NCBI GenBank assembly: GCA_040757115.1
Contig: JBFLYA010000073.1
Coordinates: 1 to 17,485 of the forward strand
Source of the DNA: a bacterium
GTDB lineage: Bacteria > UBA9089 > CG2-30-40-21 > SBAY01
Direction of reading: 5' to 3'
DNA length: 17,485 nucleotides
Shown: one piece after another, positions 13,272 to 17,485 of the stretch
Layout: the number at the start of each line of letters is the position of its first letter
Numbering within the stretch: the first letter of the stretch is position 1
The notes under the pieces: model-generated
What the model was told of the DNA's origin: nothing
The model's input: only the letters and a program-made list of their open reading frames with translations
Databases searched by the model: none
Position numbers and translations under genes: made by a program

Positions 13272-13727
13272 ATGAATAACAAAGGATTTACCTTAATAGA
13301 ATCAATTATCGTTGTTATTATCATCAGTTTAATTTGTGCCTTAGTTTTGCCAAATAGCAGTAAGATATTGTCAAATATAAAGATTCGCTCAACTATCCGC
13401 CAGATAGGGGCAGTGCATAACTACGCCCGGCAACAAGCAGTCATCCGCGGCACAGACTACAAGGTAAATTATAATCTTGCGGAAAAATCATGCTGGATAA
13501 CGAAAAGAGAAGATGATACCTTTACACGGCTATCAGGTCGTGAAGGGAAAACCCTTTTCATCCCGCAAGAAATACCTTTTGAAACAGAAATAGACTCTGT
13601 AACTTTCTTCCCTAAAGGGATATCAACTGGTAGTGTGATAACCATTGGAGATTTTCAGATAGTAGTAGATGAAGTTACAGCAACAGTAGAAGTAGTGAGG
13701 GGGGAGAAAGAAAACACCTCCAGATAA
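13272..13727 (+). CDS. Type IV pilin-like pseudopilin (GspH/FimT type)
   Basis: A 151-residue prepilin-like protein. MNNKGFTLIES is the type III signal: cleavage and N-methylation by prepilin peptidase after Gly5, with the conserved Glu at position 5 of the mature protein (Glu10). A hydrophobic helix follows (IIVVIIISLICALVLP), then a polar domain with QIGAVHNYARQQAVIRG, typical of GspH/FimT minor pseudopilins, which form the tip of type II secretion or type IV pilus filaments. The reading frame extends 35 codons upstream to 13167, but that part is repeat DNA, so I start at ATG 13272. No Shine-Dalgarno is visible. No other pilus or secretion genes are in the window, so its machine is elsewhere. 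Confidence 0.85.
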   Translation: MNNKGFTLIESIIVVIIISLICALVLPNSSKILSNIKIRSTIRQIGAVHNYARQQAVIRGTDYKVNYNLAEKSCWITKREDDTFTRLSGREGKTLFIPQEIPFETEIDSVTFFPKGISTGSVITIGDFQIVVDEVTATVEVVRGEKENTSR

Positions 13728-13734
13728 ATTTCTC

Positions 13735-13763
13735 TTGACTTTTATCCCTCTTTAATCTATAAT
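13735..13763 (+). promoter_or_regulatory. Sigma-70-type promoter of the LysR gene
   Basis: TTGACT (13735-13740), 17 bases, then a perfect TATAAT (13758-13763). Eight bases separate the -10 from the ATG at 13772 and no Shine-Dalgarno exists, so the mRNA should start at or one base before the ATG. Confidence 0.75.
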
Positions 13764-13771
13764 ATTTTAAA

Positions 13772-14674
13772 ATGTTAGACAGATTTTCTTTAAGGACATT
13801 TTATACTCTGGCTAATGAAAAAAACTTCTCGAATACCGCCAAACTTTTATATTTGACACAACCAGCCATAACTCATCAAATTCGGTTATTAGAGGAATAT
13901 TTAGAAACAAGATTATTTGACCGAATAAAGGGTGAAGTCAGTTTAACTCCAGCTGGCGGAATCCTTTTTAAATATGCAGAGAAAATCTTGAGTTTATACC
14001 AAGAAGCAGAGAAAGAAATAGCTGATTTAACTGCAACAACACATGGTCGCCTGGTTATTGGAGCAAGCACAACTATTGGACAGTATTTTATACCTGCAAT
14101 TCTGGGTAAATTTAAAGACCTGCATCCGAAAATTGAAATCCTCCTGACCAATGCTAATACAAAAGAAATTACCGCTCAATTACTTAATAACTTAATTGAT
14201 TTAGGGATAGTTGAAGGACCTGTTTCGCATAAAGAGATTTTGGTTGAGAAATTTATTGAGGATGAATTAGTCGTGATTGCCTCGCCAAAGCATCGCTGGG
14301 AGGAAGGCAAAGAGATACCTCAAGAAGAATTTAAGAAAGAACCAATTATATTGCGGGAAAAAGGCTCCGGAACAAGGGATGTCATAGAAAATATATTGAA
14401 TAACTATGGCATAAAGTTATCTGATTTGAATATCAAGATGGAATTAGGGAGTTCTGAATCCATTAAAGCCGCTGTTGAGTCAGCCCTCGGAATAGGCCTT
14501 GTTTCACAATGGACAGTTCTAAAAGAAAAAAAACTATGTTCGCTCAAAATCCTTTATGTCGCAGGGATTAAATTCAAAAGAGATATTACCGTTATTTTAA
14601 GACAGCATCAATTCAGAACAAAAGCGGTTGAGCAATTCTTAAGTTTTTTGAAGGAAGCCAAAATAAGTTATTAA
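13772..14674 (+). CDS. LysR-type transcriptional regulator
   Basis: A 300-residue cytoplasmic DNA-binding regulator of the family's usual length. Residues 1-60 form the winged helix-turn-helix (LRTFYTLANEKNFSNTAKLL, TQPAITHQIRLLE, RLFDR). A linker helix follows, then the periplasmic-binding-like effector domain from about residue 92 (LVIGASTTIGQYFIPAILGK) to the end. The VSHKEILVEKFIEDELVVIA stretch and REKGSGTRD are typical of the CysB/CbbR-like branch, where effectors are often sulfur, nitrogen or carbon metabolites; the effector here cannot be predicted. LysR proteins usually repress their own gene. It is transcribed from its own promoter with no leader. batD starts within 20 bases of its stop, so they may share a transcript. 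Confidence 0.93.
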   Translation: MLDRFSLRTFYTLANEKNFSNTAKLLYLTQPAITHQIRLLEEYLETRLFDRIKGEVSLTPAGGILFKYAEKILSLYQEAEKEIADLTATTHGRLVIGASTTIGQYFIPAILGKFKDLHPKIEILLTNANTKEITAQLLNNLIDLGIVEGPVSHKEILVEKFIEDELVVIASPKHRWEEGKEIPQEEFKKEPIILREKGSGTRDVIENILNNYGIKLSDLNIKMELGSSESIKAAVESALGIGLVSQWTVLKEKKLCSLKILYVAGIKFKRDITVILRQHQFRTKAVEQFLSFLKEAKISY

Positions 14675-14693
14675 TAATTGTTACTTGAAATAT

Positions 14694-16400
14694 ATGAATG
14701 TGAAATTATACATTTTATTCCTCAATTTAATCTTTTTTAGTTCTGGTCTTGGGGCACAGGAAATTTCCTTTGAGGCATCGGTAGATAAAAATATCTTAGG
14801 GATTGATGAACAACTTACCTTATCGATAACTATCTCCGGTGGTAACTTAAGTGGTCTCCCGACACCTCAACTGCCACCATTAAAAGACTTTGATATTGTT
14901 AATTCTTATCGGTCTCAAAGTATATCTATCGTTAATGTTCAGGTATCTACTTCTTTAGAAATCAAATATGTGCTTGTTCCAAAAGGTGTAGGTCACTTCA
15001 CTCTCCCTACCATTACCTTGAATCATAAGGGGAAAACATATCAAACCACACCTATTGAGATTGAAGTCACTGGTCAAGGGAAAGCTACTCCTCCACCTTC
15101 TCAATCGCCTTCCTCAATAAAAAAATTAGAAAAGGTGCCGGGTAATTTATTTTTAGATGCCCGGGTCAATAAACAAACAGTTTTTGTTAATGAACAGGTA
15201 ACCTTAAATATTAAATTTTACCAGCGAATTAATCTGTGGGAAAATTCTGGTTATACGCCTCCATCTTTTACTGGCTTTTGGGTAGAAGACCTACCTGTGT
15301 CAAAACAACCAACAAAACAAAACATAGATGGTTTAACCTACTTAGTCCATGAGGTAGTCAATAAGGCATTATTCCCAACCACAGAAGGCGAATATACCAT
15401 TGGTGAGACAAGTATGTCCTGCGTTGTAAGTCCATTTCAGGAACCTATCCTTTTGAAAACAAATCTAATCAAAATAAAGGTTTTGCCACTTCCTCAAAAT
15501 AAACCTAAAAATTTCTCAGGCGCTATTGGAAATTTCTCGATTTCGAGTGAAGTAGATAAAAAAATAGTTGAAGAAAATCAGCCGATTAACCTTAAGGTAA
15601 AAATAAAAGGAGAGGGAAATATCAAAACCATTCCCCAGCCTTCTTTACCCAGATTGGTAGATTTTAAGGTGTATTCCTCCGGGGAGGTATCTTCTGTGTC
15701 TAATTCAGAGTTTAAAATTTGCGGGGAGAAAGAATATAAGTATATTTTAATCCCCACTTCCCCTGGCAAACATATCCTCGAACCGATAATTTCATCATAT
15801 TTTAATCCAGAGACAAAAAGGTATGAAATGAATAAAACCCCGCGAATTACCATTACCGCTAAGCCCACTTCATCTTTTGAAAAGAAGATGGCACAAAAAC
15901 AAGAGGTGCGAATACTTAAAAAGGATATTCGGTATATCAAAGAACCATTAAATTTAACCAATCAAAGTAGTTATTTATATCAAAACAAACTATTTTTATT
16001 ACTCCAGGTTTTGCCTGTATTGAGTATCGTGGTAACTATTTTTTATAAACGGCATTTAATCAGAGCATATCAAAGATATTCAAGATTAAAAAGGATAAAG
16101 AAAAAGGCATTAAAAGGTTTATCGCGGGCAAAAGGACAACTCGGTGAAAAAACTAAAGATGAATTTTATGGCACCATCTCAAAAACAATCCTTGAATATC
16201 TTGGTGATAAACTCAATCTTTTACCAAATGAGATAACGATTGAAGTCCTTGAAACAAAAGAACTAAACGAAGAAATCCTTAATGAAGTCCAAAATATTCT
16301 CAAGTCCTGTGATTATGCCCGATATGCACCTTCTACCTATACATTGGAAAATATGGAGGAGATTTTAATTAAGGCTAAGGAGTGCATTGCAAAAATATGA
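14694..16400 (+). CDS. batD: BatD-family protein (oxygen tolerance)
   Basis: A membrane-anchored periplasmic protein of about 568 residues. Bat proteins are linked to aerotolerance or envelope stress in Bacteroides and spirochaetes, though their biochemical role is unsettled. A signal peptide (about 1-21, ending GLGAQ) is followed by repeated beta-sandwich domains, including SFEASVDKNILGIDEQLTLS and its cousins DARVNKQTVFVNEQVTLNIK and SSEVDKKIVEENQPINLKVK. A membrane helix lies near residues 433-451, and a cytoplasmic helical domain follows (DEFYGTISKTILEYLGDKLN). That order is typical of BatD (PF13584). I start at ATG 14694; TTG 14685 in frame would add three residues. Neither has a Shine-Dalgarno. 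The stop overlaps the batE start by four bases. Confidence 0.85.
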   Translation: MNVKLYILFLNLIFFSSGLGAQEISFEASVDKNILGIDEQLTLSITISGGNLSGLPTPQLPPLKDFDIVNSYRSQSISIVNVQVSTSLEIKYVLVPKGVGHFTLPTITLNHKGKTYQTTPIEIEVTGQGKATPPPSQSPSSIKKLEKVPGNLFLDARVNKQTVFVNEQVTLNIKFYQRINLWENSGYTPPSFTGFWVEDLPVSKQPTKQNIDGLTYLVHEVVNKALFPTTEGEYTIGETSMSCVVSPFQEPILLKTNLIKIKVLPLPQNKPKNFSGAIGNFSISSEVDKKIVEENQPINLKVKIKGEGNIKTIPQPSLPRLVDFKVYSSGEVSSVSNSEFKICGEKEYKYILIPTSPGKHILEPIISSYFNPETKRYEMNKTPRITITAKPTSSFEKKMAQKQEVRILKKDIRYIKEPLNLTNQSSYLYQNKLFLLLQVLPVLSIVVTIFYKRHLIRAYQRYSRLKRIKKKALKGLSRAKGQLGEKTKDEFYGTISKTILEYLGDKLNLLPNEITIEVLETKELNEEILNEVQNILKSCDYARYAPSTYTLENMEEILIKAKECIAKI

Positions 16401-17143
16401 TGAAACAAATTTTATTAGCATTAATAATTAATGGCGTAGGGATAGCTTATGGTGAGAATACCAAATTTCATCAGGCTAATCAATACTACAAAGAAGGAAA
16501 ATATGAACAGGCTATTTCCCTTTACCAGCAAATTATTGATTCAGGGATTAAAAATGGGGTGATTTTTTATAATCTGGGCAATGCTTACCTGAAAAATGGT
16601 CAGTTGGGTAAAAGCATACTTTCTTATGAACGGGCAAAAAGATTCCTGCCGCGAGATGAAGATATAAATTCAAATCTTGCTTATGCTAATCTATTGACAA
16701 TTGATAAAATATCCAAAAAGCGTCATTGGCTAAAAGCAGGGATTATAAAAGCACATCAGTTATTAAATATTAATGAGCAAACTTTGGTCATTTTCATTAT
16801 CTATTTAATCATAACTCTCCTGATTATTCTCTATATCTTCATTAATAAAAGGTTATTTATTATCACGGGAATAATTCTCGTCAGTGTTTTTTTAATCTTA
16901 TTAATTTCATTATCTCTCAAAATTCACTCTACTTTGCAACAAAAGGAAGTAATTATGATTGTTCCCAGGGTAGAGGTAAAAAGTGGTGCAGAGGATAAGA
17001 TTGAGACTATCTTTTTTATTCACGAAGGAACGAAGGTAAAGATAAACGAGGTCCGAGATAATTGGTATTGCATTGAATTGTTAGATGGTAAGATAGGTTG
17101 GATTAAGAACGACACGGTAGAGCGCATATATAGCACTTATTAA
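16397..17143 (+). CDS. batE: BatE-like TPR and SH3b membrane protein
   Basis: A 248-residue protein. An N-terminal signal or anchor (MMKQILLALIINGVGIAYG) is followed by two TPR units (FHQANQYYKEGKYEQAISLY; VIFYNLGNAYLKNGQLGKSI with a third half-unit). Then come two membrane helices (about 131-152 and 157-180) and a C-terminal bacterial SH3-like domain (VEVKSGAEDKIETIFFIHEG, then VRDNWYCIELLDGKIGWIK). This TPR-TM-SH3b order following batD is that of BatE. ATG 16397 overlaps the batD stop as ATGA, implying translational coupling; an in-frame GTG at 16382 would add five residues but coincides with the only GGAG nearby. It is the last gene of the window. Confidence 0.85.
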   Translation: MMKQILLALIINGVGIAYGENTKFHQANQYYKEGKYEQAISLYQQIIDSGIKNGVIFYNLGNAYLKNGQLGKSILSYERAKRFLPRDEDINSNLAYANLLTIDKISKKRHWLKAGIIKAHQLLNINEQTLVIFIIYLIITLLIILYIFINKRLFIITGIILVSVFLILLISLSLKIHSTLQQKEVIMIVPRVEVKSGAEDKIETIFFIHEGTKVKINEVRDNWYCIELLDGKIGWIKNDTVERIYSTY

Positions 17144-17183
17144 TCGAAATTTGACCCAGATATGGCTATGAAATTCCAAATCA

Positions 17184-17305
17184 CAAATTCCAAATTCCAT
17201 TTAGTGAATTAGTGAATTAAGCGAATTAGCGAATTAGTAAAATCTAATCTCTAATTCACTAATCTCTAATTCGCTTTTTGGTATGTGGAATTTGTAAGCG
17301 TTCAG
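17184..17305. repeat. Large imperfect hairpin ending in a variant element terminus
   Basis: CAAATTCCA at 17184-17192 and 17191-17199 pairs with TGGAATTTG at 17286-17294. Between them GAATTAGTGAATTAAGCG-type words (about 17205-17238) face CTAATTCAC and CTAATTCGC words (about 17250-17274). Immediately after the hairpin comes GTAAGCGTTCA (17295-17305), one base from the GTAACCGTTCA end of the element at 9796. TGAACGCTTACAA at 5693-5705 is the exact inverse of 17292-17304. Confidence 0.55.
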
Positions 17306-17324
17306 GTGGTGTAACAAAAGGAGA

Positions 17325-17485
17325 TATGGAGATTAAGGGGATAAGGGGATATTATTTAAAAAAATTGAAATTAGTAGAAACTGATAGAAATTTATGGAAA
17401 TTTGTTGTTTTCCACAATCAATTTCTACCTATTTCTATAAATTTCAATCTATTTCTATTATCTTATCTCCATATCACTCTTATCT
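17325..17485. repeat. Imperfect palindromic repeat of TAGAAAT words at the right edge
   Basis: Left arm words GATATGGAGATTAAGG and TTGAAATTAGTAGAAACTGA (about 17325-17400) are mirrored by TTTCTACCTATTTCTATAAA and TATCTCCATATCAC (about 17420-17478). The arms match imperfectly, with a centre near 17405-17415 (GTTGTTTTCCACAA). No gene lies between the batE stop and the window end. Confidence 0.55.

Overview
The window is AT-rich DNA from an uncultured bacterium, most likely Gram-negative. The pointers are a lipobox protein, a GspH/FimT-type pseudopilin and BatD/BatE proteins, all typical of a diderm envelope. Gene order and families do not fix the phylum. Nearly every long intergenic gap is packed with short inverted, dispersed or hairpin-forming repeats, as in some candidate-phylum metagenome genomes. 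Two genes have consensus sigma-70-type promoters so close to the start codon that their mRNAs should be leaderless; other genes carry ordinary Shine-Dalgarno sites.

Layout. 1-681: repeats, then two remnants of radical SAM genes: a C-terminal piece (about 339-490) and a start-plus-tail deletion scar (522-681). 689-3782: a tightly coupled + strand operon of an ABC ATPase, two ABC-2 type permeases (COG4586/4587/3694-like) and an S24/S26-type peptidase with a Ser-His pair. With the radical SAM remnants this looks like a decaying peptide maturation and export locus; that is inference and no precursor gene is visible. 3783-4664: gene-free, with an orphan promoter/palindrome and several repeat families, including a two-plus-two inverted array whose small hairpins covary. 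4665-5381 (-): an S4-domain pseudouridine synthase. 5382-5952: a dispersed repeat interrupted by a MITE-like insertion.

5953-9647 (-): an operon transcribed as cbiB, cobT and a SWIM zinc-finger/helical-repeat protein, driven by a perfect TTGACA-17-TATAAT promoter. The first two genes serve corrinoid (B12) nucleotide-loop assembly. 9648-10117: divergent orphan promoter with a perfect palindrome and a ribosome binding site but no gene, followed by a 254-bp element with perfect 11-bp terminal inverted repeats and 8-bp target duplications. That element holds the remains of a GxxExxY-family gene.

10118-12919 (+): a lipoprotein predicted to form a seven-bladed beta-propeller, a HisB (imidazoleglycerol-phosphate dehydratase) with an unusual AbrB-like plus ACT-like N-terminal extension, and a Nudix hydrolase whose last codons come from a dispersed repeat. 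12920-13271: a second copy of the dispersed repeat from 5520-5851, with inverted ends and a strong internal hairpin. 13272-17143 (+): a pseudopilin, a LysR regulator with a leaderless promoter, and batD-batE without batA/B/C beside them. 17144-17485: two imperfect palindromic repeat regions running to the window edge.
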